Origin: Plotosus lineatus
Taxonomy: Eukaryota; Chordata; Actinopteri; Siluriformes; Plotosidae
Length of the DNA stretch: 64,000 nt
Assembly (NCBI GenBank): GCA_024760905.1
Contig: CM045750.1
Location: forward strand, 20,664,419-20,728,418
Direction: 5' to 3'
Shown: positions 10,431-22,077 of the stretch, one piece after another
How the letters are laid out: every line of letters starts with the position of its first letter
How positions within the stretch are numbered: position 1 is the first letter of the stretch
Translations under genes and position numbers: made by a program
Notes under the pieces: model-generated
Seen by the model: only the letters and a program-made list of their open reading frames with translations
Database searches by the model: none
Told to the model about the DNA's origin: nothing

Positions 10431-10613
10431 CAGACCTGTTCTTGGTGCTCTACCTTCCTGTAATTTTTATCTCTAACTAAAATCTAACACACCTCTTTGA
10501 CCTATTCAAGAGGTTCTTCAAGGCAATAATCAGGTACTGAAGTGTGCATGATTAAGATTGGAGAGAAAATCCATAGGAAGATAGATCTCCAAGAACAGGG
10601 TTGGGGACCACTG
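10431..10613 (-). mobile_element. hAT-like MITE with 40-bp inverted ends
   Basis: The right end, read inward, is CAGTGGTCCCCAACCCTG then TTCTTGGAGATCTA; the left end is CTGGTGGTCTTCAGACCTG then TTCTTGGTGCTCTACC, its diverged partner. CAGTGGTCCCCAAC termini are typical of hAT MITEs. No coding capacity. Confidence 0.75.
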
Positions 10614-11476
10614 TCCTGAACTTCTACGACACCATCGTGCCACCTGAAAAAACATTCAAATGAATGCGTGTGATATAAAAATCACACACAAAAAAATATT
10701 AAAATGTATGCAATCACATGTATTTTGTAAGTGAGACATATATGTAAAAGTTATATATAAATAAAGCCACTTGATCAGATATAGTAAACAAATACATCGA
10801 AATAAATTGCATGAATCCAAATGAACCCTGTCAACATAAATCACAAATTAATAAGATGACAAAAGAATTACTTGTAAAATCCTTCAGTTTTTATGAAAAT
10901 TATAGAAGCTTACGAAGGCCACCGACAGGTAATTTTTTGCTTTCGAGCGCGTATGTGTGGAAGGGTTATTTCTGAGATTAAAGTCGGAATTTATGAGAAG
11001 GTGGGGGGGTGGGAATCAGAAATAACTTCTGAGTTTAAAGCCAGGATCTTTCCTTTGGTACAGACCCAAGTAGCGACAGTGTCGCTTCAAAGTATGAATA
11101 TCGGTTAGCATGAGGTGATTACGCTCCAGCAGGCAAAGAAGCTTGTTATTATTCAACCCGGCGCTGAAATACAGCGTCATCGGTGTATTCATATCATCTG
11201 CTCTGACAATTCTGACTTCAAACTTAGAAATGATCCCTGCCTTTCTTCTTAGAAACTCTGACTTAAATATATACCCCCACTTGCAACCCCCACTGCAACC
11301 CCCACCCCCACCGTATGTATGGAGGTAATAAAATAACCTAGGTGGCTCTAGTACACTTCTATTAAAATTAAATGAATTAGGGAACAAAAACTAAATAAAT
11401 GAAATAAATACACAGACACATACATGCATAAAAATAATTACAATATTTAGAGTAAATAAATTGTGTGAAAACAAAT
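10614..11476. other. AT-rich region, possible old inverted-repeat element
   Basis: 10960-11270 carries opposed copies of a TTCTGAGTTTAAAG-like phrase (TCTGAGATTAAAGTCGG, TTCTGAGTTTAAAGCC, and reversed TCTGACTTCAAACTTAG), hinting at a decayed palindromic MITE. Nothing else recognised. Confidence 0.35.
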
Positions 11477-11478
11477 TA

Positions 11479-12235
11479 CAGGGATCCCTCGCTACTTCAT
11501 GCTTCAAGTCATGTGGCTTCAGTGCATCACAAGTTTTTCAAAAATATTCATCGAAAAATAAGGAAATTAAGAGAAAATAGGGAAAAATTAAGGAAAATGC
11601 CCCAAAACAAGGCTAATTATGCAAAAATAAACAAAACAAACCAAAAAAAACCCAAAACCCCCCAACAAAACTCCGAACATTTTTATGTGAGGTGCGCATC
11701 TGTGTGTGTGTGTGTGTGTGTGTGTGTTTGTGCGCACACACATGTCTGGATGTGTGTGTGTGTGTATTTATATTTTATTTACATCTTATGCATTATTTTT
11801 GAATGTTTAATTGTTATTATAAGCATTTATAGCATTGAATATGTATTTATTGATATTATATGTGAGGCGCTCCACCCAATGTAGGCGCTTGGCACAAGTG
11901 ACGTTTGGTGCTTGTGAGACTGAAGCGTGGCTTATCCAGACTTCCGATCTTTCAAGTGAGCAAGTGAAGGTTGAGTACTAAACAAGTATTCAATGTGCAC
12001 TTGCTCACTTGAATGATCGGAAGTCCGGATAAGCCGCGCTTTGTCTCACAAGCACCAAACGTCACTTGCAACAAGCGCCTACATTCAGTGGAGCGCCTCA
12101 CGTATATATCAGTCGGGTTAATTTTTGTTTGTTTTTTTTTTTTTTTTTTTGGGGGTTGATTCTATTTCGTGGAATTCGGTGGTCGCCGCCTAGGGATCTC
12201 GGTTCCAATTAACCGTACAAAGTGAGGGATTCCTG
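11479..12235 (+). mobile_element. P1 pogo-like MITE, with nested foldback element
   Basis: TIRs CAGGGATCCCTCGCTACTTC and (right end) AAAGTGAGGGATTCCTG, with TA on both sides. The internal order (TTTTCAAAAATATTCAT, purine-rich A/AAC tract, TTATGCATTATTTTTGAATG, ATTCGGTGG) is the same in all P1 copies. It is a non-coding, Tigger-like element. A 240-bp foldback has inserted in its right half. Confidence 0.9.
11862..12101. mobile_element. FB1 foldback MITE, 240 bp
   Basis: Nearly the whole element is one hairpin: GTGAGGCGCTCCAC at the left is mirrored by GTGGAGCGCCTCAC at the right, and about 105 bp per arm pair with few mismatches around a short AT-rich loop near 11980. A second copy is at 40050-40288. 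Confidence 0.9.
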
Positions 12236-12327
12236 TATTGAAATAAATATTAATTTATACATGAATTGTGTATTTACAGATTGGCTAGAAAAAATTCCAA
12301 GTGACTTCAGGAAAGGCTCAAGCCACA

Positions 12328-12430
12328 CCCATACAGACACTCCCCGACTTACATTCATCCGTTTTACGTTTTTTTGTTGTTGTTGGTTTTTTTTTTGGTT
12401 TTTTTTTAAAGTCAAATTTTGAGTTTAGAC
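12328..12430 (+). mobile_element. Tigger-like terminus fragment
   Basis: ACAGACACTCCCCGACTTAC then ATTCATCCGTTTTACG and poly-T. The same start occurs at 26809. It resembles a third pogo/Tigger end family. The far end was not found. Confidence 0.5.
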
Positions 12431-13011
12431 ATGCCTACGTAGTACGCTGACGTAATGACGCAATGACGCTGCATTCATTGTTTACAAACTACAGACTGAG
12501 TGTGTATATATACATGCATACTCAGTTAAGCAAAGAGTTGTAAAATGAATGAAAACCTGGATCCACAAATTACAGAACAATTACAGATATTAATTATCTT
12601 TTAGCAGAATCCTAAGAGTGTACACTTATTTTTATATTAATATTCATTAGGATTTGTACTTGTTCTTTGTATGGATCTCTTGAATAAAGTTTACTTACTT
12701 ACACAAAAGAAAGAACTCTCCGCTTTGCTGGGATTCACATCAGTGCAGGTTGTGTTCTAAACGAGTTCAACGGCACCCTTGTGCACTTGAAAGACCGGGA
12801 GTCTGTATAACCCAGAGCAAGTACACTACTTTCGCAAGTACACTACTTTCGGTATTGAGCGCTTCACATATTGTAAGCGTTGCTTGGCTGTTTTAAGCTT
12901 CATGTAAAGTAACTTGGTAAAAATAAGTGACTTATTGGAAATTAATGTTGATATTATTTGATATATTTGATATTATTTGACAATCTTATGTTTATAATAA
13001 TTGAATAATTG
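12431..13011. other. AT-rich region with a possible FB1 remnant
   Basis: 12765-12865 (CTTGTGCACTTGAAAGACCG, GAGCGCTTCACATATTG) resembles one decayed FB1 arm. The remainder is AT-rich with no feature seen. Confidence 0.4.
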
Positions 13012-13195
13012 TCCATCGCAGGTTACCTTCCCAGTATATTTTTACTGGTACCCATTCATATTGCTGGGTGAACTGAGGTACACTTGTGGTTAAGACCTTG
13101 CCCACGGGTCTTAGCACAGTGGGGGTCAAACTGGGATTCAAACACACAACCTCTTGATCATGAGCACAGCACCCTAACCATTACACCACCGGTTC

Positions 13196-13196
<1 letters not shown>
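13012..13196 (-). repeat. SINE-C, head side, plus (ATA)n
   Basis: Minus strand: head GGTGGTGTAATGGTTAGGGT, GCTCATGATCAAGAGG, B box GTTTGAATCCCAG, then TACCAGTAAAAATATACTGG. Truncated before the 3' tail. A (AAT)n run follows at 13196-13231. Confidence 0.88.
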
Positions 13197-13231
<35 letters not shown>

Positions 13232-13233
<2 letters not shown>

Positions 13234-13548
13234 TGGCATTGTGGTCAGCATGTCCGCCTCACAGCAGGAAGGTCATGGGTTCAAATCTCATCATTAGCGA
13301 GGTTATTTTTGTGTGCAGTTTACATCTTCTCTTCATGCTTTTCTGGGTTCCCCCGAGTGCTTCATTCCTCTTCTACAGTCCAAAGATACGCAAGTAAGGC
13401 TAATTGGATATTTTTTATTTCTCCTAGGTGTGAATGAGTGTGAAATGTTTTCTGTGTGTTGCCATTGTGATGATCTGGTGAGATTTTCAGGGTGTAACCC
13501 ACCTTTGTCTGTAGTCTGTTGTGATAGGCTAGAGGCTCCCTACAAATT
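13232..13548 (+). repeat. SINE-B, diverged
   Basis: TGGCATTGTGGTCAGCATGT, CCGCCTCACAGCAGGAAGGT, GGTTCAAATCTC as B box, GGGTTCCCCCGAGTGC, and a tail GTGATAGGCTAGAGGCTCCC. Confidence 0.82.
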
Positions 13549-13808
13549 TATTTGGTCCTACAGTGGAATATTTTGGCTTGTTTTCAAATAAAGCACAACA
13601 GCACCACCGGTGGTCATAAAAATAATTAAAAAAAGGATGGTATGTAAAAGATAGCGCTGATTTCTTTCTACACCAGACTGTCGCAATCATGCAAGGAAAG
13701 TCATGTCAGATTACACGGTGTGACATGAGCGCGACCTGGATTCGAGCTCCGTTTAATCTGATGTGTGTCATCTGTAAAACATCAGCTAATGCAGCGACTG
13801 GGGGGAAA

Positions 13809-13811
<3 letters not shown>

Positions 13812-13848
<37 letters not shown>
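13812..13848. repeat. (TA)n at the LINE 3' end
   Basis: Uninterrupted TA run touching the 3' end of the RTE-type LINE; another (TA)n touches its 5' side at 15569-15608. They may be the LINE tail and a (TA)n target site. Confidence 0.9.
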
Positions 13849-13850
<2 letters not shown>

Positions 13851-15568
13851 TCTTCTTTTCCTTTCGGCTGTTCCCTTCAGGGGTCGCCACAGCAAATGAT
13901 CTGCCTCCATCTCTCTCTATCCTCTGCATCTTCTACTCTTACTCCAACGACCTTCATGTCCGCCTTCACCGCATCCATAAATCTTCTCTTTGGTCTTCCT
14001 CTGGGCCTTTTGCCTGGTAGTTCCAACCTCAGCATCCTACGACCAATATACTCACTATCCCTCCTCTGTACATGTCCAAACCATCTCAATCTAGCCTCTC
14101 TGACTTTGTCTCCAAAACATCTAACATGTGCTGTCCCTCTGATGTACTCATTTCTGATCCTATCCATCCTCATTACTCCCAAAGAGAACCTCAACATTTT
14201 CATCTCTGCTACCTCCAACTCTGACTCCTGTCTTTTCCCCAGGGCCACTGTCTCTAAACCATACAACATTGCTGGCCTCACCACCGTCTTGTACACTTTT
14301 CCCTTCATTCTTGCTGACACTCTCCTATCACACATCACAATCGGACACTTTTCTCCATCCATTCCAACCTGCCTGCACGCGCTTCTTCACCTCTTTTCCA
14401 CACTCTCCATTGCTCTGGATTGTTGAGCCTAAGTACTTAAAATCCTCCACCTTCTTTATCTCTGCCCCTGTAACCTCAAAGCTCCTCTTGGGTCCTTGTC
14501 GTTCACACACATGTATTCTGTCTTACTAAGACTAACCTTCAATCCCCTCCTTTCCAGGGCATACCTCCACCTCTCTAGATTTTCCTCCACTTGGTCTCTG
14601 CTCTCACTACAGATCACGATGTCATCTGCAAACATCATAGTCCATGGAGATTCTTGTCTAACCTCGTCTGTTAGCCTGTCCATCACCATAGCAAACAAGA
14701 AGGGGCTGAGAGCTGACCCTTGATGCAGTCCCACCTCCACCTTGAACTCTTCTGTCACACCAACAGCACACCTCACCACTGTCTTACATCTCTCATACAT
14801 GTCCTGCACCACTCTAACATACTTCTCTGTCACTCCAGACTTCCTCATACAATACCACAGTTCTTCTCTCGGCACCCTGTCATATGCTTTCTCCAGATCC
14901 ACAAAGGCACAATGCAGCTCCCTCTGACCTTCTCTGTACTTCTCTATTAACATCCTCAAAGCAAACACTGCATCTGTGGTGCTCTTTCTTGGCATGAAAC
15001 CAAACTGTTGTTCACAAATGCTGACCTCTGCCCTTAGTCTTGCTTCCACTATTCTTTCCCATAGCTTCATTGTATGGCTCATCAACTTTATCCCTCTGTA
15101 GTTGCCACAACTCTGTACATCTCCCTTGTTCTTAAAGATGGGCACAAGCACACTTCTCCTCCATTCCTCTGGCATCTGCTCACTTTCTAAGACCTTGTTG
15201 AATATTCTTGTCAGAAAATCTACTGCTACCTCCCCTAGACACTTCCATACCTCAACTGGTATGTCATCAGGGCCAACTGCCTTTCCACTCTTCATCCTCT
15301 TCAATGCCCTCCTCACTTCTCCCTTACTAATCTTTGCTACTTCCTGCTCCTCAACGGTCACCCCTTCTACTCTTTTTTCTCTCTCATTTTCTTCGTTCAT
15401 CAGCTCTTCAAAGTACTCTTTCCATCTTCCCAGCACACTTCTGTCATCAGTCAATACATTTCCCTCTCTGTCCTTTATCACTCTAACTTGCTGGATGTCT
15501 TTCCCATCTCTATTTCTCTGCTGTGCTAACCTGTATAGATCATTTTCTCCCTCCTGACTGTTCAACCT
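13849..15568 (-). pseudogene. RTE-type non-LTR retrotransposon, RT nearly complete, 5' truncated
   Basis: The minus strand encodes a reverse transcriptase in three frames joined by two frameshifts, near 14460-14500 and 14340-14360. In order: linker region YDRLNSQEGENDLYRLAQ; RT fingers KSGKAVGPDDIPVEVWK; NYRGIKLMSHTMKLWERIVE; catalytic Asp in FVDLEKAYDRVP; LHQGSALSPFLF; active site MMFADDIVIC; ERRGLKVSLSKTEYM; then FKYLGSTIQSNGECG, YKTVVRPAMLYG, RLRWFGHVQRRD and RGRPKRRFMDAVKADM. The LSHTMKLWERV-type block and C-terminus resemble RTE-clade elements. The endonuclease domain is missing. The 3' UTR is only about 30 nt: GCTGTGGCGACCCCTGAAGG, GAACAGCCGAAAGGAAAAG, then (AT)n. That terminus is the same as the RTE-type tail of SINE-A. 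Confidence 0.88.
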
Positions 15569-15570
15569 AT

Positions 15571-15608
<38 letters not shown>
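15569..15608. repeat. (TA)n at LINE 5' junction
   Basis: TA run directly at the truncated 5' edge of the LINE, suggesting insertion into a (TA)n. Confidence 0.9.
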
Positions 15609-15624
<16 letters not shown>

Positions 15625-15922
15625 ACACAGTCACAGGTGAAATGAAGAGAATCAAGGTGGACTATTTACTCAGTAATTGCATTTATTGTTTCCCGAAAAT
15701 GCATTTGGACACCGTGTATCCTCGTGTCATTAAACAGAAGGACAGAATGTCAAAGTTTTATTTGTTTGTTTCTCTGTTTGTTTGTTTGTTCTATAGAAAA
15801 GAGTGTGAGGTTATTCCCTACACACCACCAACACCCTCTACTCCAGCATGGAGTGAAGCCAGTAAACATGGTGTGAAGCCAGTAGAGCATTTCAGATTTT
15901 AAATTAGAAATCACAAATGCAG

Positions 15923-15984
<62 letters not shown>

Positions 15985-17399
15985 TCACTTGCTCCACATC
16001 ACTCTTATTATGCCATCAATGAGATGCATTGCAAAAAAAGTTGCATGAATATAAATTCTGTTTATATTAATTCTGTGTTATCAAGCAGAACCTGAGAAAA
16101 TAATGCTGAAATCGAGACGATTATTACTTTATATGATGTCATAGGTAATGAATTAGTGTTTGAATTCTGCAAAATGTGTTATAATTCTCTGAAATTGATG
16201 AATTGATATCGCCTTGACTTTTACTACAAGGGACAAGAAATTAACTTTCCCCTGCTATCCTGCTGTTCTCAGCAGAGGGACAGAGCTCAGCCTTCTGAGT
16301 TTGCTTAGTCCTCATTACGCATCCGCATGGACAGGATTTGGTTGGGTTCCCATCTGTGCTGTGCATTCCTGTTAGCAGCTAAAAGAAGAAGCGATGAGAC
16401 GGTGAGGAAGCAACAGGAAGCGGGTGAGGAGAGCTGACGGTGATATATGGATATCAGACTGCCTCCAAAACACACACACACACACACACACACACATGGA
16501 GTGAGCGAGAGAGAGAGAGAGACTCTCACTCTCTCTCTTTATTGTCCTGTAAAATAAAATGGCAGCAGTGATTTCAAACCCCAAGTTACTGTGTAGCACA
16601 TCGTGGTCAGCATCCTAATGCAAAAAGATAAGCTCTCGGCTCAAGAAAATGGGGTTTACAAGGTTTGAGGACCCTCGAAATTAATCTCCAGGGATATTTC
16701 TGAGGGGATGGTGTCACCTTGTGGTCAATAGAAGTAGACTTTAAGGATCACTTGAGTTAATCACTGCAGAGATAGCAATGATGTTTGGTTGTACATCACT
16801 GTTTTTAATACTAGGACACTTTTCTGCATGACACACCAAAGCATCAGAAAGATCGTGTATGAGAAAGAGAATCATAAATATCACACCCACAGAGCACCGC
16901 ATGCTTTTAGATACTCATGTTTACTCCTCCGTTTTTTTCCTCCACTAAAGGTTTATCTTCAAAACCTCGAGTGGCATAAATGGTTCTGGGAGTTCGGAGG
17001 CGGAGGGGTGTATTTTAGATACACTGTATAGGTGCACACGCTGATATTTTGCTGGACCACCTTGAGTCTTCATTGTGTTGCAGAATCACCATGGTATTGG
17101 TGCTTCAAGTGGTCCGGTCGAGGCTCAGCAACATTAAGTGGCAATAAAATGAAGTCAGCTGATCGCCATGTTATTCCGTTAATGGATTTAATCTTGAATG
17201 ATGGCACCGATATAAAATTGGCGTTCATCGTTAACGAGTGGTTCAGGATGCAAGAGCAATCGTTTTCACACTGTCACCACAGAGTTCATTATGGAGTCCA
17301 CCTGTCAGTCAATTGAAGATACCAGTAAAAAATGAGCCCAACTTTGGACGGAAAAAATGCTGTGTTTCTTACGTTTGTTGAAAGAAAGAAAAGAAAGAC
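15609..17399. other. Gene-free region with microsatellites
   Basis: Contains (GT)n at 15920-15982, (CA)n at 16469-16496 and a GA/CT run at 16506-16538. The rest looks single-copy. Open frames such as 16789-17031 have no splice or composition support. Confidence 0.55.
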
Positions 17400-17590
17400 C
17401 CAACACACTCTTATCCAATGCAACTATATAAAATTAGGCAATTAAGGTAAGTACTTGCTCAAGGGCCCAACAGTTGTATGTACTGGAGGTGTTGGTGTAC
17501 AATGCACAGTGGTGGTCCTGGAGGATTGAACTGTCGACCTTCGGGTCAGTAATCCAGATCGTTAACCACTGAATCACTTCTATCCTTAAT
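17400..17590. repeat. Fish-type dispersed repeat (CTTGCTCAAGGGCCCAACAG family)
   Basis: TACTTGCTCAAGGGCCCAAC followed by GAACTGTCGACCTTCGGGTC and GTTAACCACTGAATCAC is a common fish repeat with tRNA-like end (reverse B box). A related piece is at 29618-29800. Confidence 0.6.
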
Positions 17591-17652
17591 TTTATGGAAA
17601 TTTACATATTAGTTCACAAGTAATTGTGTTCACAGACAGACAGACGCAGGAC

Positions 17653-17757
17653 CAGTTGTATCCTAATTAGGGTTGTAGGGGAGGCTGGCGACCATCTCAG
17701 CCAACTCTGGACATGGGCAGGGTACACTCAGGACAGCTCACCAGGCCATCGTAGGGC
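17653..17757 (-). repeat. L2-like SINE tail fragment
   Basis: CCTAATTAGGGTTGTAGGGG to AGCTCACCAGGCCATCG, the tail shared by SINE-A and SINE-B. Confidence 0.8.
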
Positions 17758-17798
17758 TTTATAAATCCCATACATTCCTGATAAGCAAGCCTGTGGTG

Positions 17799-18260
17799 CA
17801 GGGGTCGGGAACCTATGGCTCGCTAGCCAGATGTAGCTCTTTTGATGACTGTATCTGGCTCTCAGATAAATCAGGTGGCCTTTCTTAACAGAATAACGAA
17901 TGCATAATTTCACTGTCATTTAAATAAAAAGACAAAAAAAAGCCATCAAATAAAACAAATGAACAGATGAATAAATCTCACGCATGCCATGTCGCTGTGG
18001 CGCGCAGCGGAGAGCCAATCCTGTACGCCAGTGTGTGGGCGAGTCCGATCCCCTTGAAACTCTAATTTTATTGGATTGTAACAGCCACACACTGCGCATG
18101 TTGTTTTTGAGTAAAGAGGTAAATTTACTCGTTTTTGATCAGCTTATTTGCGCGAAGCCAAGCACAGCTGGCAAGCAAGCACAAATGGACAGACATGGAA
18201 AAACTTCAACTTGCAGACCAGCTGATTGCCAAAACTTAGGACGCGTGTCCTGTCACATAA
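17799..18260 (+). mobile_element. hAT remnant, left end
   Basis: CAGGGGTCGGGAACCTATGG, then CTCGCTAGCCAGATGTAGCT and CATCTGGCTC-like words (here GTATCTGGCTCTCAG), a recognisable hAT terminal region. The right terminus is not found, so the length is a guess. No intact transposase frame. Confidence 0.6.
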
Positions 18261-18299
18261 ACACTGCAGTGTGAGTCCTGCATGCGAGCAGTTCTCACA

Positions 18300-18838
18300 C
18301 CGGATAAACATCAAGACCAACCTGCGGTCATGCTGTGGTGGTTGGTAGCGCCACTCCCGATACAAGCTGCTCGTCCAGTCAAAAACTTCACTGGTGTCAC
18401 CTGTTCAGAATCACAAGCATAACTATAAAGATCCATTCAATCATTGCAAAGTCATGCTCCTGGGTTTCATCTGCGTCTTTACTGAGCTGTTTAAACAATG
18501 CAGCCAATATCGTGGTTTAAACTCTGCTCTGCTTTTTCCTGTCCAAGTTGGGTCGGTTTACTGATCATCTACCCAGATGTGTGTATTTCACGTTTGACTT
18601 GGTTTTCCCTCATTTAAACTTGATTGTTCCAATAAACCCTGGATGTGACTCCAACTTGCTCTTTGTCTGGCAAAATCTAAAATGAGAGGACAGGAGATGG
18701 GCAAGACATAATTAGGAATCAAATGAGAGATGTGGAGGATAAAACAAAAGGATAAATCGGGATGTTTGGCCACACCATGAATGAGACTGTAGGATCACAC
18801 AAAGCCTGCTGCAGGAATAAAAAAAAGATATAAATATA
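18300..18838. other. No feature seen
   Basis: Ordinary AT-rich sequence without recognised repeat or exon. Confidence 0.45.
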
Positions 18839-19838
18839 GTCATGTGAAAAAAAAAAATTAAAAATTCGGGCACCACATTAGTCAGTCAACTCTTTATGAA
18901 GAAATGTTCACAGAACAATGTCTAATCTTGTTTCTGTGTGTGTCGGGGGGGGGGGGGGGGGGGGGGGAAGAGGGAAATTTAATTGTTATTAAACCACAAT
19001 TTTTTTCTCAGCAAACAAAATATGTGATCAACATATATTTTAATGGAAGAAAAAATTAGGACACGCCCACATTTTTCCCACTTCAGATGGCGAAAATCAC
19101 ATACAGGTGTGTCACACGATCAGAACATCGTTACCAGCATTTTGAAGAAGGTTCCTCCCATTTAAACATCAGACATTTTTTGGTGCTCCTATCTTTTGAA
19201 GTGAGACTGAGCACCATGGTGAGATCCAAAGAGCTGTCTGAGGCCCTCAGATAGAAGATTGTTGCTGCTTATGAGTCTCATAAGGGGTGTAAAAGGATAT
19301 CAAAAGAATTTGACATCAGCCGTTCCACTATCCGGAAAATTGTTTACAAGTGGAGGACATTCAAAACAATCACCACCATGCCCAGGTCTGGCCGTCTAAG
19401 CAAGTTTACCCCCAGAGCAGACCACGTTTATTAAAAGTCCTAAAATATCATCATGAGCAGTTACAGCAGGCTCTCGCTACTGTTGATGTGAATTTATTCA
19501 AAAATTAAAGCTGAAGCGGAACTGGACTCTGCAACATGACAATGACCCAAAACATACCAGTAAATCCACCAAGGACTGGCTGAAAACTAAGTGGAGAGTC
19601 CTGGATCCTGGAATGGCCCAGGCAAAGCCAGAATTTTAATCCCATTGAGATGTTGTGAGGTGACTTCAAACGGGATGAGCATGCAAGAAACTCCTTGCAT
19701 TGAAAATTGGGGTAAACTTTCCTCAGATCAACGTCAGAGACTCGTTGATGGCTACAAGAAACATTTCACAAGTTATTTCAGCTAATGGAGGTAATGCTAG
19801 TTATTACGGCGTAAAGTGTCCTAAATTTTTCACATGAT
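18839..19838 (+). pseudogene. Tc1-like transposon with decayed transposase
   Basis: The ends are inverted (CATGTGAAAAA at 18841, TTTTTCACATG at 19826-19836). At 19216 a transposase start reads MVRSKELSEALR, stop, KIVAAYESHKGC, FDISRSTIRKIVYKWR and TMPRSGR: the paired-like helix-turn-helix of Tc1 transposases. Much of the catalytic core is deleted; it resumes with LQHDNDPKHTSKSTKDWL (a DDE-type Asp) near 19535 and a degraded W-P-x-Q-S-P-D region, then terminal codons. Clearly inactive. A 24-nt G run lies at 18944-18967 in the left UTR. Confidence 0.88.
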
Positions 19839-19839
19839 T

Positions 19840-19995
19840 GCACGTAACACATACAAAATACTGGTCTGGTCTGGTACCTTCCGAGGTGTAGGACAACTCT
19901 TGGCGACTTGCCATGAAGGAAAATGCCTTGATTATCATCTTCATGGAGGTTTTCTTGGCAAGGATAGTGCAGCGGTTTGCTATTGCCTTCTGCAT
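19840..19995 (+). repeat. Dispersed repeat fragment (TTTGCTATTGCCTTC type)
   Basis: TTTTCTTGGCAAGGATAGTG then CAGCGGTTTGCTATTGCCTT resembles a block known from several vertebrate SINE-like repeats. No head was seen. The identification is from memory of the phrase only. Confidence 0.35.
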
Positions 19996-19999
19996 GATG

Positions 20000-20206
20000 C
20001 GAACCTATGGGCAATTTAGAACAGCCAGTTGGCCTACTGTGCATGTTTTTGGACTGTGGGAGGAAAGTGGAGTACCCAGAGGAAACCCACGAGAGCACGG
20101 GGAGAACATGCAAACTCCGCACAGACACGCCCAGGCCTGAAATCGAACCCCAGCTTTCTTGCTGTGAGGCGGACGTACTAACCACTACACCACCGTGCCG
20201 CCCCTA
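20000..20206 (-). repeat. SINE-B, head and body
   Basis: Minus strand: head GGCGGCACGGTGGTGTAGTG, CCGCCTCACAGCAAGAAAGC, then GTGGGTTTCCTCTGGGTACT and ACAGTCCAAAAACATGCAC. The tail is missing. Confidence 0.92.
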
Positions 20207-20312
20207 CAGAATACTAATGCTCTGTATATTTACTTCTGGCGTGAGTGAAGATAAGCAGACGACATTTTAAAAAAGCAAAAAATAACAGATGGAGTAGCAG
20301 TTAATAAGCATT

Positions 20313-20600
20313 ACAGTGGTGTTTTGGTGACCCTTAGACCAAGAAGATCATGGGTTCGAGCCCTAAGCTTGGCGAGGACGTTTCAGTGTGGCATTTGTAT
20401 GTTCTCCTCATGCATGTATGGGTTTCCTCTGGGTAATCTTACTTTTCTCCCACAGTACAAAGGCGTGCACATTAGACTAACTGGCTGTTTCAAACTCCCT
20501 GCAATGGACTGGCAAGCTGTTCAGGATGTTTGACCAATGTCAGCTCATATAGGCCTCAACCTCCCTGCTGCCTCAGTAGGATTAAGCGGTTCAGTTGGTG
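20313..20600 (+). repeat. SINE-B, diverged
   Basis: GGTTCGAGCCCTAAGC as B box, GGGTTTCCTCTGGGTAATC, TTAGACTAACTGGCTG, and a tail ending GTAGGATTAAGCGGTTCAG. Confidence 0.83.
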
Positions 20601-21168
20601 CTGTTGCTCCAAACTTGTACGATATTTATCAAGCACATTACTTCAACAAGTGCCAAGTATGATGGGTGTGTTTTGGGTTGTTGGTCTTTTGATTGGCCTG
20701 TTTGTCAGTTTGCTTGTGAGCAAACGCCTGACTCCACCTGTGCACAAACTTGGTGGAGACACTGCTCAACCTGAGTCTCAGAGATATGACTTTGTGGAAT
20801 GCCTTGGTTAAGGTCAGAGCAAGGTCGTAAAAGCAGCACTAATAGGGATCCACTTCTGTACTTCCCAATGGGAAAATTATCTTTGGTCACATCCACATAC
20901 TATAGGATGTATTATGAGCTCAGGGGAAATTAAGACCAGAATTTATACAGTTCGTATTTCCTTCATTATCTATGCTTTGTGGCGAAGGAACCTTATAGTC
21001 ATGAGGTCCTCTTTATTTATTTTTTTATTATTATTATTCCGATGTGATCTCTCACTGCTGAAGCTGAGTAAAATAATCACAGCTAAAATATCAGAACGCA
21101 TGGCTTTGCACGTGGCTCATTGTAAGAAACTGGAGGCCCATTTGTTCATAGTCTTTACGAAAACATTC
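20601..21168. other. No feature seen
   Basis: Single-copy-looking sequence with no exon or repeat support. Confidence 0.45.
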
Positions 21169-21416
21169 ATTCATTTTTCTGTAACCGCTTAATCCTAATC
21201 AGGGTCACGGGGAGGCTGGTGCCCATACCAACAGACGCTGGGCGAGGGTAGAGTACACCCTGGATGGCTCCCCAGGCCATTGCAGGGCGGAAACACACCG
21301 ACAGCTATGCAGCCTACCCCTGTCAAAAGTCAGCAATGAGTTTTTTTTTAACATGAACCTCACACCATAGACAGTGAGAGAAATGGCTGGCGTTTGGTAA
21401 CCCAGTTCGCTCCACT
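21169..21416 (-). repeat. SINE-A, body and tail only
   Basis: Begins with the reversed L2-like tail (CTGTAACCGCTTAATCC) and runs to AACCCAGTTCGCTCCACTGG, stopping before the tRNA-like head, at almost the same point as the 1741-1967 copy. Confidence 0.9.
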
Positions 21417-21508
21417 GGCGTCTTTAAGAAAACACCTGCGGTATAATTGCATGTATGCCTCACTACATACTCTGAGGAAAAATAATTTACCAGTGAAATT
21501 TACGGGAG

Positions 21509-21618
21509 CCTGGCGAGCCATCCAGGGTGCACTCTGCCCTCGCCCAGAGTCGGCTGAAATGGGCGCCAGCTTCCCCGCAACCCTAATTAGGATTTAGCGG
21601 TTCAGAAAATGAACGAAA
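21509..21618 (+). repeat. L2-like SINE tail fragment
   Basis: GCCTGGCGAGCCATCCAGGG to TTTAGCGGTTCAGAAAATG, tail only. Confidence 0.85.
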
Positions 21619-22077
21619 TTTTGGGGTTTTCATCAATTCGTGAGTGCATTCCATAGAAAGAAATGGATTAGTTAAGACACAATTTAGATTGGAAGATGAA
21701 CACTGCCTCCATTTGTGGCCCAAAGCTGCCATGTAATTGAGCTCAAATTATATAAAGACAACTACCCAAGCTCTGATGTGCCGTCTCCTAATCAGTGATA
21801 GCACTGAAATGAGGCATGAACAGCTCATGTCTTTCACCCAGAAAGCATGTTACATAAAACGCATGTATGGTTCCACTACAAGGGTGTAATTGAGCTCAGC
21901 TATTTTATATAGTGTTTGCAATTTTCTGATTTCTGGCATGTATTGTAATGGGATTTTCCGGAAACTGTACCTGATGTCATCATGACCCAGTTAGCATTAC
22001 ATCTATGGTAACTCCATTCTGTGCATTAAGATGTCACTAACTTGTTGATGGCTAAAGAGATGGCATACTACTGCAGA

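Noticed and set aside
13689..14426. 245-aa plus-strand frame and other long plus frames to 15557
   Set aside because: Antisense shadows of the minus-strand reverse transcriptase, which alone has family motifs.
18942..18967. Long G run as a functional G-quadruplex
   Set aside because: A bare homopolymer in a dead Tc1 element; could be sequencing slippage.
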